From Pseudomonas grimontii (lineage in GTDB: Bacteria; Pseudomonadota; Gammaproteobacteria; Pseudomonadales; Pseudomonadaceae), in NCBI RefSeq assembly GCF_007858185.1, contig NZ_VFES01000007.1, positions 1 to 64,000 of the forward strand: DNA of 64,000 nt, read 5' to 3'. Of the stretch, positions 52,309 to 61,233 are shown in pieces. Within the stretch, counting starts at the first letter, position 1. Each line of letters starts with the position of its first letter. A program made the position numbers and the translations under genes. The notes under the pieces were generated by a model. The model saw nothing but the letters and a program-made list of their open reading frames with translations. It was not told the DNA's origin and made no database searches.

Positions 52309-53648
52309 GGCTGCACCTCCACGCCAAACGGCAGCGGCTTGATCGGTGCCTGGCCACGCAAGCGGCCGACGTTTTCAATCCCGCGACCACTGCGCTCAGC
52401 GACTATTTCCGCCGCCGCCAGCCCGCACATGCGGCCCTGGCAGCGCCCCATGCCGACCCGGCAATGGGCCTTGACCCGGTTGATCTCCCAGTGGCCTTCA
52501 TCCACCACGGCGCGTATATCGCCGACGCTGACTTCTTCACAGCGGCACACAATCAATTCATCCGGTGCCTGCGCCGCCCAGTCTTCAGGGAAGGGGAACG
52601 CCGTTTCCAAACCCTGGCGAAAGCGCTGGATGCCTGCCAATTGCTGCTCCAGCACAGCGGGGCGGCGATGATCGATAGCCACGCCCGCATCTTCCAGCAC
52701 CGCCAACGCCGCCCGCTCGCCGGCCATCTGCGCGGCATCCGCGCCCATGATCCCGGCACCGTCACCTGCCAGGTACACGCCTTCGAGGCTGCTGCGCCCA
52801 GTACTGTCCCGTCGCGGTAACCAGGCACGGTTCAAGGCATTCCATTCAAATTCACAGCCGAGCAGATCCGCCAGTTGAGTTTCGCTGCGAAGGGCATGGG
52901 CGAAGGCCACGGCGTCACAGGCCAAACCCTGCGTATCCCAACGAATACCGCTGACCCGCTGTTCACCCTCGATCTGCCGGAGCGTCACGCCTTGATGCAC
53001 AGCAACCCCATGGGCGCTCAGCCAGGCGCGGTAATACAGGCCCTTGGCCAATGTCGCCGGTTGCCCGAGCAGCGCCGGCAACGCACGGCACTGCGCACTG
53101 AACGGCGCGCTGTCGAGCACTGCCACCACCTTGGCCCCGGCCTTCGCGTACTGATAGGCCACCAGGTACAGCAACGGCCCGCTGCCACAAAACGCCACGC
53201 GCTCGCCGATGGCGCAGCCCTGATACTTCAAGGCAATTTGCGCCGCACCCAGGCTGTAGACGCCGGGCAAGGTCCAGCCCGGTACCGGCAGGATGCGGTC
53301 GGTGGCGCCGGTGGCGACGATAATCCGCGAATACTCGACGCTCTCGGCACGGCCGTTATTGAGCATATCCAGGCGACTGTCCTCGGCATTCCACACCAAG
53401 GTTTGCGGCCGGTAGTCGATCAACGGCGCCAACTCATCCAGGGTACGGTGCACGGCTTCAGCCTTACTGGCCTCAAAACCGTATACCTGCTTGGCCGTAC
53501 GCTGGAATCCCAAGGGTTGGCGGCGATAAATCTGCCCACCGCCGCGCAGGCTTTCATCCACTAGGCAAGCCTGCATGCCATGGTCGAGCAGGGTACGCGC
53601 CGCGCTGATTCCCGCTGGGCCGGCGCCCACAATCACGACCGGCTTCAT
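52305..53648 (-). CDS. NAD(P)/FAD-dependent oxidoreductase with BFD-like [2Fe-2S] domain (HcnB-like)
   Basis: The 447-residue protein has an FAD-binding motif (IVGAGPAGISAARTLLDHG), a second nucleotide-binding site (GERVAFCGSGPLLYLVA) and a C-terminal BFD-like iron-sulfur domain with four Cys (CRC...C...C in VCRCEEVSVGDI and HCRVGMGRCQGRMCG). This is the middle subunit of HcnABC-like dehydrogenases. Its ends overlap both neighbours by 4 bp, indicating strict co-translation. Confidence 0.9.
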   Translation of the reverse strand: MKPVVIVGAGPAGISAARTLLDHGMQACLVDESLRGGGQIYRRQPLGFQRTAKQVYGFEASKAEAVHRTLDELAPLIDYRPQTLVWNAEDSRLDMLNNGRAESVEYSRIIVATGATDRILPVPGWTLPGVYSLGAAQIALKYQGCAIGERVAFCGSGPLLYLVAYQYAKAGAKVVAVLDSAPFSAQCRALPALLGQPATLAKGLYYRAWLSAHGVAVHQGVTLRQIEGEQRVSGIRWDTQGLACDAVAFAHALRSETQLADLLGCEFEWNALNRAWLPRRDSTGRSSLEGVYLAGDGAGIMGADAAQMAGERAALAVLEDAGVAIDHRRPAVLEQQLAGIQRFRQGLETAFPFPEDWAAQAPDELIVCRCEEVSVGDIRAVVDEGHWEINRVKAHCRVGMGRCQGRMCGLAAAEIVAERSGRGIENVGRLRGQAPIKPLPFGVEVQP

Positions 53649-53938
53649 GCTTGGCGCCCCGGTTCGCGGCTGATCGCCAGGCCTTCTTCAAGCAGCGTCG
53701 AACAGGCACGCACACGGTGCCCATCCGCCAGCCGCACCCAGCAATCCTGGCAGGCGCCCATCAGGCAGAACCCGGCACGGCGTTCGGCGCTGAAATCGCT
53801 GCCGCGCAGGTGCTCGGCGCAGGTCAGTATGGCGGTCAGCAGGGTGTCGCCGAGCAAGCCGGTGGCCGGTTGCCCGTCGAGGGTGAAGGCCAGGGCAGGG
53901 CGCTCGGTTTCGGCCAATCGTTTGAACAAGGCCATCAA
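53645..53938 (-). CDS. (2Fe-2S)-binding small subunit (HcnA-like)
   Basis: The 97-residue protein is a plant-type ferredoxin-like domain in which FCLMGACQDCWV supplies three Cys and RACST the fourth. It corresponds to the small subunit of HcnABC-type enzymes and passes electrons to the respiratory chain. It overlaps the permease gene upstream and the oxidoreductase gene downstream by 4 bp each. Confidence 0.9.
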   Translation of the reverse strand: MMALFKRLAETERPALAFTLDGQPATGLLGDTLLTAILTCAEHLRGSDFSAERRAGFCLMGACQDCWVRLADGHRVRACSTLLEEGLAISREPGRQA

Positions 53939-54729
53939 TGTTTCCCCACCAGTACGCGGTCCAGGCCGTAGACGCGGTCGAGCAGAATCATGGTCGCCGC
54001 CGTCAGCGCGATCACCAGCGCCGAGACCGCCGCCATCATCGGGTCGATGGACTCGGTGGCGTACACATACATGCGCACCGGCAGCGTTTGCGTGGCCGGC
54101 GAGCTGACAAAGATCGACAGCGTCACTTCGTCGAAACTGTTGATGAACGCCAGCAACCAGCCCCCGGCCACACCGGGCAAAATCATCGGCAGGGTGATCC
54201 GGCGAAACAGCGTAAAGCGCCCGGCACCGAGGGATTCGGCTGCTTGCTCGGCACTGCGATCAATGCCGATCGCCGCCGCCAAGACAAGGCGCAGCACATA
54301 CGGCGTGATGATCACCACATGCGCCAGCATCAACCAGGTAAAGCTGCCATTCACCCCCATCAGCGCAAACAGGCGCAGCATCGCCACCCCCAGCACCAGG
54401 TGCGGGATGATGATCGGCGACAGGAATAAGGCGCTGAAGAAGTTGCGGCCGGGGAACTGATAGCGACTGATCGCCAACGCCGCCGGCACCGCAATCAGCG
54501 TCGCCAAGGTGGCGGCGGTGAAGGCCAGGATCAGGCTGTTATAAAACGCCTGGATAAAGTCGGCCCGCTCGAACACTGCGCGAAACCAGCGCAACGAGAA
54601 GCCGGAGGTGGGCAGGCTCAAGGTATTTTCCGGGGTGAACGCCACCAGGCACACCACCACCAGCGGCGCCATCATGAACAGCACCACCACACCATGGAAA
54701 CCGAGGGCCAAAGGACCGTTTCTGGACAT
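53935..54729 (-). CDS. ABC transporter permease, PotC-like
   Basis: The 264-residue inner-membrane protein has six TM helices and the EAA loop AAESLGAGRFTLFRRITLP, which contacts the ATPase. It resembles PotC/PotI permeases of the polyamine/opine class and forms the channel together with the upstream PotB-like permease. It lies 4 bp after that gene. Confidence 0.92.
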   Translation of the reverse strand: MSRNGPLALGFHGVVVLFMMAPLVVVCLVAFTPENTLSLPTSGFSLRWFRAVFERADFIQAFYNSLILAFTAATLATLIAVPAALAISRYQFPGRNFFSALFLSPIIIPHLVLGVAMLRLFALMGVNGSFTWLMLAHVVIITPYVLRLVLAAAIGIDRSAEQAAESLGAGRFTLFRRITLPMILPGVAGGWLLAFINSFDEVTLSIFVSSPATQTLPVRMYVYATESIDPMMAAVSALVIALTAATMILLDRVYGLDRVLVGKH

Positions 54730-54733
54730 GCGC

Positions 54734-55579
54734 TTAAACCCCCAGTGACTTTTTGTAGCGGCTCTCGAGCAGGCGGTTCCAGCTCAGCATGATCAGCAGA
54801 TTGACCAACAGCAGCACCACCGCGATGGTGGCGCCCATGGGCCAGTTGAGTTCCGAGAGGTACTGGTCGTACACCACGGTGGCGACCATTTTCAGGCGTC
54901 GCCCGCCGAGCAGGCCGGGAATCGCAAATGAGCTGGCGGCCAGACCGAACACGATCAAGGTGCCCGACAGCACGCCTGGCATGACCTGGGGCAACACGAT
55001 TTTGCGCATCACCGTCGCCTGGCTCGCACCCAGCGACAACGCCGCTTGTTCGGCTGACGGGTCAAGCTTTTGCAGGGAGGTCCACACCGGAATGATCATG
55101 AACGGCAGCATCACGTGTACCAGCGCGATAATCACTGCGAACGGCGTATACAGCAGCTTCACCGAGCGCCCACCGAGCGTCTGGATTACCTGGTTCACCA
55201 GGCCGTCGGCGCCGAGCAGCAGGCTCCAGCCGAAGGCGCGCACCACCACCGAAATCAGCAGCGGCGTGAGAATCAGGATCAGGAAGATCGAGCGCCAGGG
55301 CGTGCCCATGCGGCTGAGGATGTAGGCCTCGGGCACGCCGATCACCACACACAGCAGGGTCACCAGCGCGCTGATCCAGAAGGTGCGCCAGAAGATCTCG
55401 TAAAAGTAAGAATCGCTGAACAACGACAGGTAATGGGCCAAGGTCCATTCGTCGGCCTTCACCCCCACCTGATAGTCGAATACGTTGAACGACAGCACCA
55501 GGGTCAGGCCCAGTGGCAGGATCAACAGGCCAGCAAACAGCACCAGCGCTGGCAGCGAGAGCCAGTAACCCCGGCTCAT
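54734..55579 (-). CDS. ABC transporter permease, PotB-like
   Basis: The 281-residue permease has six TM helices and the EAA motif EQAALSLGASQATVMRKIVLP. The start overlaps the ATPase stop by 4 bp. It is the second gene of the operon and pairs with the PotC-like permease. Confidence 0.92.
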   Translation of the reverse strand: MSRGYWLSLPALVLFAGLLILPLGLTLVLSFNVFDYQVGVKADEWTLAHYLSLFSDSYFYEIFWRTFWISALVTLLCVVIGVPEAYILSRMGTPWRSIFLILILTPLLISVVVRAFGWSLLLGADGLVNQVIQTLGGRSVKLLYTPFAVIIALVHVMLPFMIIPVWTSLQKLDPSAEQAALSLGASQATVMRKIVLPQVMPGVLSGTLIVFGLAASSFAIPGLLGGRRLKMVATVVYDQYLSELNWPMGATIAVVLLLVNLLIMLSWNRLLESRYKKSLGV

Positions 55580-56604
55580 GCGCGCACCTCATCCGCTGCC
55601 AGCACCCGCAGCAGCCCGGCTTGCCAGTCCAGGCCGACCGCTGTGCCGTTGCCCAGCGGTGCGCTGCCGTCATTGCTGCGCACCACGGTGATTTCGCCGA
55701 GGTGGGTGTGGACGCGGTACAACCATTGGCTGCCGAAGAAATAGCGATCAAGCAGCGTGCCTTGCAGGCGACCCAAACCTGCGTCCACCAGGCTGATTTT
55801 TTCCGGGCGCAGGCTCAGCGTCAGCTCGCCGTCGCCGCTTTCGTGGCGTACTTGCGGGATACCGAGCGCGTCGTAGTCGCCCGGCAGCAGGTTGGCCTTG
55901 CCGACGAAATCCGAGATGAAACGGGTGCGCGGGTATTCGTAGAGCTTGTACGGCGCATCGATCTGGGTCACGCGCCCGGCCTGCATCACCACCACGCGGT
56001 CGCTGATGGACAGTGCCTCGGCCTGGTCGTGGGTGACCATCAAGGTGGTGATGCCCACGGCGCACTGGATGCGGCGAATCTCGAACTGCATCTCTTCGCG
56101 CAGGTTGGCGTCCAGATTCGACAGCGGCTCATCCAGCAGCAGCACTGGCGGTTCGATCACCAGGGCGCGAGCCAGGGCCACGCGCTGGCGTTGGCCGCCT
56201 GACAATTCCCGTGGGTAGCGCTCTGCATGGGGGACCAGGCGTACGAGGTCGAGCACGGTCTTGACCTTGGCGGCGATCTCGGCTGCTGGCACTTTGCGCA
56301 TCTTCAGGCCGAAGGCGACGTTGTCGCGCACACTCATGTGCGGGAACAGCGCATAGCTTTGGAACACCACGCCCAAGCCGCGGCTGGCGGGTTTGGCGTG
56401 GGTGATGTCGCGGCCGTCGAGCAGGATTTGCCCGCCGCTCACGTCAACGAAGCCGGCGATCATTTGCAGGGTGGTGGTTTTGCCGCAGCCCGAGGGGCCG
56501 AGCAGGGAAACGAACTCGCCTTTTTCCACTGCAAGGTCCGTGGCGACCACCGCGTCGACGGCGCCGTAGCGTTTGCTCAAGGCGTTGAGTTGGAGAAATG
56601 CCAT
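55576..56604 (-). CDS. ABC transporter ATP-binding protein, PotA-like
   Basis: The 342-residue ATPase has Walker A GPSGCGKTTT, the signature LSGGQRQRVALARAL, Walker B VLLLDEPLSN, the switch His in VTHDQAEAL, and a C-terminal TOBE domain. AGGTGG precedes the start. It is the first gene of the seven-gene operon and divergent from the IclR gene, with 241 bp between the two starts. Confidence 0.93.
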   Translation of the reverse strand: MAFLQLNALSKRYGAVDAVVATDLAVEKGEFVSLLGPSGCGKTTTLQMIAGFVDVSGGQILLDGRDITHAKPASRGLGVVFQSYALFPHMSVRDNVAFGLKMRKVPAAEIAAKVKTVLDLVRLVPHAERYPRELSGGQRQRVALARALVIEPPVLLLDEPLSNLDANLREEMQFEIRRIQCAVGITTLMVTHDQAEALSISDRVVVMQAGRVTQIDAPYKLYEYPRTRFISDFVGKANLLPGDYDALGIPQVRHESGDGELTLSLRPEKISLVDAGLGRLQGTLLDRYFFGSQWLYRVHTHLGEITVVRSNDGSAPLGNGTAVGLDWQAGLLRVLAADEVRA

Positions 56605-56845
56605 GTCTGCGTTCCACCTTTTTTGAGTCGCGTCGAAACGCGCTTTTTTGTTTTGGGCAGATGCGAAAAGGGTAATGCGGGTGCGTTGGCGCTCGATCTT
56701 GGTCGGCTGCCGTTAGTTGTTCATTTCGCCCCTGTGGACGCAGATTAGGACGAAGACTAGGATGGGCGAAAGGCAGAATTTCACTGAATGGACTACTATT
56801 TTCAGTTTTATTCATTCACCAGAATTTAGGGCGAGATTATGCGTT

Positions 56846-57676
56846 ATGGATTCCACTGAGCGGAATGAAACAGGTAGGGAAGTCGGGGCTGGCGGGGTGT
56901 CTCGCCTGTTCGCGTTGCTGCGGACCTTGGGGGAGGTGCCCGAAGGGGGGGAACGTGTCACCCAACTCGCGCAACAGGTCGGGTTGTCCCAGCCCACCAC
57001 CCACCGCCTCCTGCGCAGCCTGATGGACGAAGGTATGGTCGAGCAGGACGCGCGCAGCAAACGCTATCGCCTGAGCCTGGAGTTCTTCGCCCTGGCGGCC
57101 AACGCGGGCAAGACCGGCAACCTGCGTGACCTGGTGCGGCCGAGCCTGTTGCGCCTGAGTGCGTCACTGGGTGATTCGCTGTTCCTGCTGGCGCGCAGCG
57201 GCTTCGATGCCATTTGCCTGGACCGCAGCGAAGGCCCGTACCCGATCCGCACCTTTACCGGCGATATCGGCGGGCGCGTGGCGCTGGGTGTGGGACAGGG
57301 CAGCCTGGCGATCCTGGCGTTTTTGCCGGAGGAAGAGCGCGAAACGGTGATCCGCTACAACCTGCCGCGGCTCAAGGACTTCCACCTGTACGACGAAGTG
57401 CTGCTGCGCTCGGAGGTAGAGAACGTACGCACCCTGGGCTATGCGGCGCGTAATACCGGGGTGCTGGAGGGCATGGCGGGGTTGGCGGTGCCGATTTTGA
57501 ATCGGGACGGGCATGCAGTGGCGGCGTTGAGTGTGGCGACCATCAGCGACCGGCTGGGACCGAGCCGGTTGCCAATGGTGGTGGAGTTGCTCAAGCGCGA
57601 AGCGGCGGCGATCGGGCCGCGGATCAATCCGTTTGATCCGACCTTGCGCCGGCCTTCGCAAACCTTCGGCGGGTAA
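56846..57676 (+). CDS. IclR-family transcriptional regulator
   Basis: The 276-residue protein has an N-terminal winged HTH (about 20-85; VTQLAQQVGLSQPTTHRLLR) and an IclR effector domain (about 95-265; FTGDIGGRVALGVGQGSLAI and GLAVPILNRDGHAVAALSV). ATG 56846 begins a short tail before the HTH; the open frame upstream to 56717 gives an unlikely leader. It probably controls the divergent dehydrogenase operon. TGAATG (56785-56790) and CATTCA (56813-56818) form an inverted pair in the intergenic space that could be its site. Confidence 0.88.
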   Translation: MDSTERNETGREVGAGGVSRLFALLRTLGEVPEGGERVTQLAQQVGLSQPTTHRLLRSLMDEGMVEQDARSKRYRLSLEFFALAANAGKTGNLRDLVRPSLLRLSASLGDSLFLLARSGFDAICLDRSEGPYPIRTFTGDIGGRVALGVGQGSLAILAFLPEEERETVIRYNLPRLKDFHLYDEVLLRSEVENVRTLGYAARNTGVLEGMAGLAVPILNRDGHAVAALSVATISDRLGPSRLPMVVELLKREAAAIGPRINPFDPTLRRPSQTFGG

Positions 57677-57780
57677 CGATCCTTTCCACATTCGATCTTC
57701 ATGGGGCTCGGGGCGAGCGCGGGATGGCGGTCCATAGATCATGCAAAGCCCAGGAAGATCGGATCCAATTACGGTATAAC

Positions 57781-57816
57781 CCTCGGACGCTTTAGTTCTC
57801 CGAGGCCCCGTTTTTC
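57781..57816 (+). promoter_or_regulatory. Leader hairpin overlapping the MATE gene ribosome-binding region
   Basis: CCTCGGA (57781-57787) pairs with TCCGAGG (57799-57805), followed by CCCCGTTTTTC directly before the ATG at 57817. The only purine-rich ribosome-site candidate, CGAGG, is the right arm of the stem. The structure could be an intrinsic terminator or a translational lock. Confidence 0.5.
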
Positions 57817-59172
57817 ATGCAAAGCCCTGTGCAACGCCCGCTGTGGCAGATCTACCTGATCTTTCTGGCACCGATGGTGCTGTCCAACTTCCTGCAAAGC
57901 TTTTCCGGCACCCTCAACGGCATTTATGTCGGGCAAATGCTCGGCACCCAGGCGTTGGCGGCAGTGTCGGGGATGTTTCCCATCGTGTTTTTCTTTATTG
58001 CCCTGGTGATCGGCCTGGGGGCGGGCGCCTCGGTGCTGATCGGCCAGGCCTGGGGCGCCCAGGAAACCGGGATGGTCAAGGCGATTACCGGTGCCACCCT
58101 GACCCTCGGCGCACTGGTGGGCCTGATCGCAGCGGTGCTGGGCAGTCTGTTTGCGCGCCCGGCCTTGCAGGCCTTGGGCACACCTGCGGATGTGCTCGAC
58201 GATGCCGTGGGCTACGCCCAGATGATGATGTTGATCATGCCGCTGTTGCTGGTATTTATCCTCTACACCCAACTGTTGCGTGGTGTCAGCGACACCATTT
58301 CGCCGTTGCTGGCACTGATGGTCTCGACCCTGGTCGGCCTGCTGTTGACCCCGGCGCTGATTCGCGGCTGGATCGGTCTGCCGCCCCTGGGTATCCAGAG
58401 CGCGGTGTACGCAGGCCTGGTGGGGAATGCTTCGGCGATGCTGTTTCTGATCCTGCGCCTGCGCCATAAAAACCATGTGATGGCGCCGGATCGCGAACTG
58501 CTCGCGGCCTTACGCCTGGACCGCGTCATCCTCGGCAAAGTCCTGCGCATCGGCTTGCCTACTGGCCTACAGATGGTGGTGTTGTCGCTGTCGGAGTTGG
58601 TCATCCTTGCCTTGGTCAATGGCCACGGTTCCCAGGCCACGGCGGCCTATGGGGCGGTGACGCAGATCGTCAACTACGTGCAATTCCCGGCGCTGTCGAT
58701 CGCCATCACCGCCTCGATCCTCGGCGCCCAGGCGATTGGTGCCGGGCGCCTGGAGCGCATCGGGCCGATCCTGCGCACCGGGCTGTTGATCAATACCTGC
58801 CTGACCGGAGGCCTGATCGTGCTGGGCTATTTGTTGTCCCACTGGTTGCTCGGGTTGTTCATCACCGATGACGCCGCGCGAGTGAATGCCGAACACCTGC
58901 TGCACATCATGTTGTGGAGCATCCTCGTATTCGGCTTCCAGGCCGTGATCGGCGGGATCATGCGTGCCAGCGGCGTGGTGCTGATGCCGGTGGTGATTTC
59001 GATCTTCTGCGTGCTGTGTGTTGAGCTGCCGATGGCATACCTGCTGAATGCGCATTTCGGCCTGGAAGGCGTCTGGATGGCGTTCCCGGTGACGTACCTG
59101 GCGATGCTGGGCTTGCAGACTGCGTATTACCGGTTGGTGTGGCGGCATAAGCAGATCAAGCGGTTGGTGTGA
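57817..59172 (+). CDS. MATE-family multidrug/metabolite efflux transporter
   Basis: The 451-residue inner-membrane protein has 12 TM helices in two related halves typical of MATE exporters (FLAPMVLSNFLQSFSGTLNG and IGLPTGLQMVVLSLSELVIL begin them). MATE proteins export cationic drugs or metabolites in exchange for Na+ or protons. The gene starts 12 bp after a leader hairpin. An MFS gene follows 40 bp after its stop. Confidence 0.93.
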   Translation: MQSPVQRPLWQIYLIFLAPMVLSNFLQSFSGTLNGIYVGQMLGTQALAAVSGMFPIVFFFIALVIGLGAGASVLIGQAWGAQETGMVKAITGATLTLGALVGLIAAVLGSLFARPALQALGTPADVLDDAVGYAQMMMLIMPLLLVFILYTQLLRGVSDTISPLLALMVSTLVGLLLTPALIRGWIGLPPLGIQSAVYAGLVGNASAMLFLILRLRHKNHVMAPDRELLAALRLDRVILGKVLRIGLPTGLQMVVLSLSELVILALVNGHGSQATAAYGAVTQIVNYVQFPALSIAITASILGAQAIGAGRLERIGPILRTGLLINTCLTGGLIVLGYLLSHWLLGLFITDDAARVNAEHLLHIMLWSILVFGFQAVIGGIMRASGVVLMPVVISIFCVLCVELPMAYLLNAHFGLEGVWMAFPVTYLAMLGLQTAYYRLVWRHKQIKRLV

Positions 59173-59212
59173 TAAAAGGATGCGCAATTTAAGGACAGAA
59201 GACGTTTAAGTC

Positions 59213-60385
59213 ATGGCAAACCCTTACGCCGAGTTGTTCCAGGTCCCCGGTGCCCGGGCCTTCGTATTGGCCGGCATGCTGGCGCGCATGCCGGTGTCCA
59301 TGGCCGGTATTGGCCTGATCACCATGCTCTCCCAGGTGCACGGCGGCTATGGCCTGGCCGGATCGGTGGCGGCGGTGTTCGCCCTGGCCACGGCGTTTTG
59401 CGCGCCGCAGGTGTCACGGTTGGTGGACCGCTACAGCCAAGGCCGGGTGCTGCCGATTGCCGCCTTGATAGGCGGCGGGGCGCTGCTGATGCTGTTGCTG
59501 TGCACGCGGTTGCAGGCGCCGACCTGGACGTTGTTCCTGTTTGCTGCCCTGGCGGGCTGCATGCCGAATATGTCAGCCATGGTGCGGGCGCGCTGGACCG
59601 AGCTGTACCGGGGTCAGCCCAAACTGCAGACCGCATTCGCCTTGGAATCGGTGCTGGATGAGGTGTGCTTCATCATCGGCCCACCGATTTCGGTGGGCTT
59701 GAGCGTGGTGCTGTTCCCCGAAGCCGGGCCTCTGGTGGCCGCGCTGCTGCTGGCGGTTGGCGTTACCACGTTTGTGCTGCAACGTGCGACCGAACCACCG
59801 GTGCATGAGCATCACGCTCACCATCGGGGCTGGCTGATCGCCTCACCGTCGGTGCTGATCCTGATGATCCTGCTGCTGGCCATGGGGGTGATCGTGGGGG
59901 TGGTGGATGTGGTCAGCGTGGCCTTTGCCCAGCACCAGGGCCAGCCGGCGGCGGCAAGCATCGTGCTCTCGGTGTACGCCATCGGTTCGTGCCTGGCAGG
60001 CTTGGCCTTTGGCACCCTCAAGCTGAAGGCGCCGTTACCCCGGCAGTTCCTGTTCTGCGGCGTGGCCACGGCGCTGACCACCTTGCCGTTGCTGCTGGTC
60101 ACCCACATTCCGGGCCTGGCGGTGGCGATCTTCATTTCCGGACTGTTCTTTGCCCCCACCCTGATCGTGTCGATGGCCCTGGTGGAAAAGATCGTGCCCG
60201 CGAGCCGCCTGACCGAGGGTATGACCTGGCTGATCACCGGCCTGAGCATCGGCGTGGCCATCGGTGCCGCCAGCTCCGGCTGGATGATCGACCATTTTGG
60301 TGCCGCCAGCGGATTCTGGGTGGCGCTGGCGGCGGGGGCGGTGGTGATGGGATCAGCGGTACTGGGCTATCGGCGGTTGGGTTGA
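59213..60385 (+). CDS. MFS transporter
   Basis: The 390-residue protein has 12 TM helices of the major facilitator superfamily, with a His-rich cytoplasmic loop near the middle (EHHAHHRGW). It resembles sugar-efflux/drug-type MFS proteins, but the substrate is unknown. It may be co-transcribed with the MATE gene 40 bp upstream. Confidence 0.9.
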   Translation: MANPYAELFQVPGARAFVLAGMLARMPVSMAGIGLITMLSQVHGGYGLAGSVAAVFALATAFCAPQVSRLVDRYSQGRVLPIAALIGGGALLMLLLCTRLQAPTWTLFLFAALAGCMPNMSAMVRARWTELYRGQPKLQTAFALESVLDEVCFIIGPPISVGLSVVLFPEAGPLVAALLLAVGVTTFVLQRATEPPVHEHHAHHRGWLIASPSVLILMILLLAMGVIVGVVDVVSVAFAQHQGQPAAASIVLSVYAIGSCLAGLAFGTLKLKAPLPRQFLFCGVATALTTLPLLLVTHIPGLAVAIFISGLFFAPTLIVSMALVEKIVPASRLTEGMTWLITGLSIGVAIGAASSGWMIDHFGAASGFWVALAAGAVVMGSAVLGYRRLG

Positions 60386-60423
60386 GCGTCACAACCCACA
60401 ATGAAACGTCAGCCAATCACGGG

Positions 60424-60774
60424 TCAGGAGTCCGCTCGGTGATGTTGCAGGAATTCGTTCAGCGCCTGGCGCGTCAAGTCGTTCAGGGTCACCTTTTTAC
60501 GTGTCGCTTCAAGGGCGACGGCAAGATGAAGGTCGTGGCCGACCCGCACGTTAAAAGAGCCTTTGCACGGCTTCTCCGGTGTTTGCCCAAGGGCCTGGCA
60601 GGTAGTGAGGTAGTCGTCCACAGCTTCGCGAAATGCAGCGTCCAGTTCGGCGACGGTTTTGCCTTCGTAGCTCACCAGTGCCTTGATGAACAGGATCTTG
60701 CCGAACAGGCAGTTGTCTTCGAGGCTGGCTTCGATAGAGCCGATGTAGCCATTGTGTTTCAGTTGGTTGTTCAC
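60424..60774 (-). CDS. hicB: HicB-type antitoxin
   Basis: The 116-residue protein has the HicB partial RNase-H-like fold (YIGSIEASLEDNCLFGKI, ELDAAFREAVDDYLTTC) and a C-terminal ribbon-helix-helix (RKKVTLNDLTRQALNEFL) for operator binding. It neutralises HicA and autoregulates the operon. Its start overlaps the hicA stop by 4 bp, the toxin-first order usual for hicAB. Confidence 0.9.
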   Translation of the reverse strand: MNNQLKHNGYIGSIEASLEDNCLFGKILFIKALVSYEGKTVAELDAAFREAVDDYLTTCQALGQTPEKPCKGSFNVRVGHDLHLAVALEATRKKVTLNDLTRQALNEFLQHHRADS

Positions 60775-60992
60775 TGAATCAGTTCTCCTGATTTCAATTG
60801 TTCGATGATCTGGCGCCGAATGTAGTGTTTGAGTTCGTTGCCGGGATGAGGCTTGTGCAAAGTGATCATTGTGCTCGGATCGCCGATGTCGAACTTGACG
60901 CGGCTTCCAGCCCCCTCAATCTGTGTGTAGCCAAGACGACGCAGCAGCGTGACGAGCTCTGGCCAGGTAAATGCCATCTGCTCGTTGAGCAA
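60771..60992 (-). CDS. hicA: HicA-type mRNA interferase toxin, start codon uncertain
   Basis: The 73-residue product has the dsRBD-like HicA fold: LVTLLRRLGYTQIEGAGSRV, then the catalytic His in MITLHKPHP. Only a TTG (60992) or internal ATG (60977) is available, neither with a ribosome site. Upstream in frame, codons 61019-60993 encode SKNEKLLAK, which looks like the normal HicA N-terminus, and AGGGA (61032-61028) lies 5 nt before GGG (61022-61020) where ATG or GTG would be expected. The toxin may therefore have lost its start codon and be poorly expressed. Confidence 0.8.
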   Translation of the reverse strand: MLNEQMAFTWPELVTLLRRLGYTQIEGAGSRVKFDIGDPSTMITLHKPHPGNELKHYIRRQIIEQLKSGELIQ

Positions 60993-61154
60993 TTTGGCGA
61001 GCAGCTTTTCATTTTTGGACCCGGCGTTCCCTGCGTGTAACTAAATGTAGTTGCAAAAAAGTGGTGTTCGTCAATGCTAGCTGGGGTTTGTGTGTCTTTC
61101 CCGGGGATTGATGTAACCCCTGATGACAGCTCGCTCTACGCCGCCCATCCCCCG

Positions 61155-61178
61155 CTAATTTTTCCCTCTCCGGTTCGT
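61155..61178 (+). promoter_or_regulatory. PvdS-like iron-starvation promoter
   Basis: CTAAT (61155-61159) and CGT (61176-61178) are separated by 16 nt, close to the TAAAT-N16-CGT consensus of PvdS-type sigma factors that drive pyoverdine genes. It lies 55 bp upstream of the NRPS start. The match has one deviation in the -35 element. Confidence 0.5.
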
Positions 61179-61233
61179 TTTATAGGGACGACGTGCCTTT
61201 GTGCTTCCTGCCTATTGCTCCGGACTCCAACAA

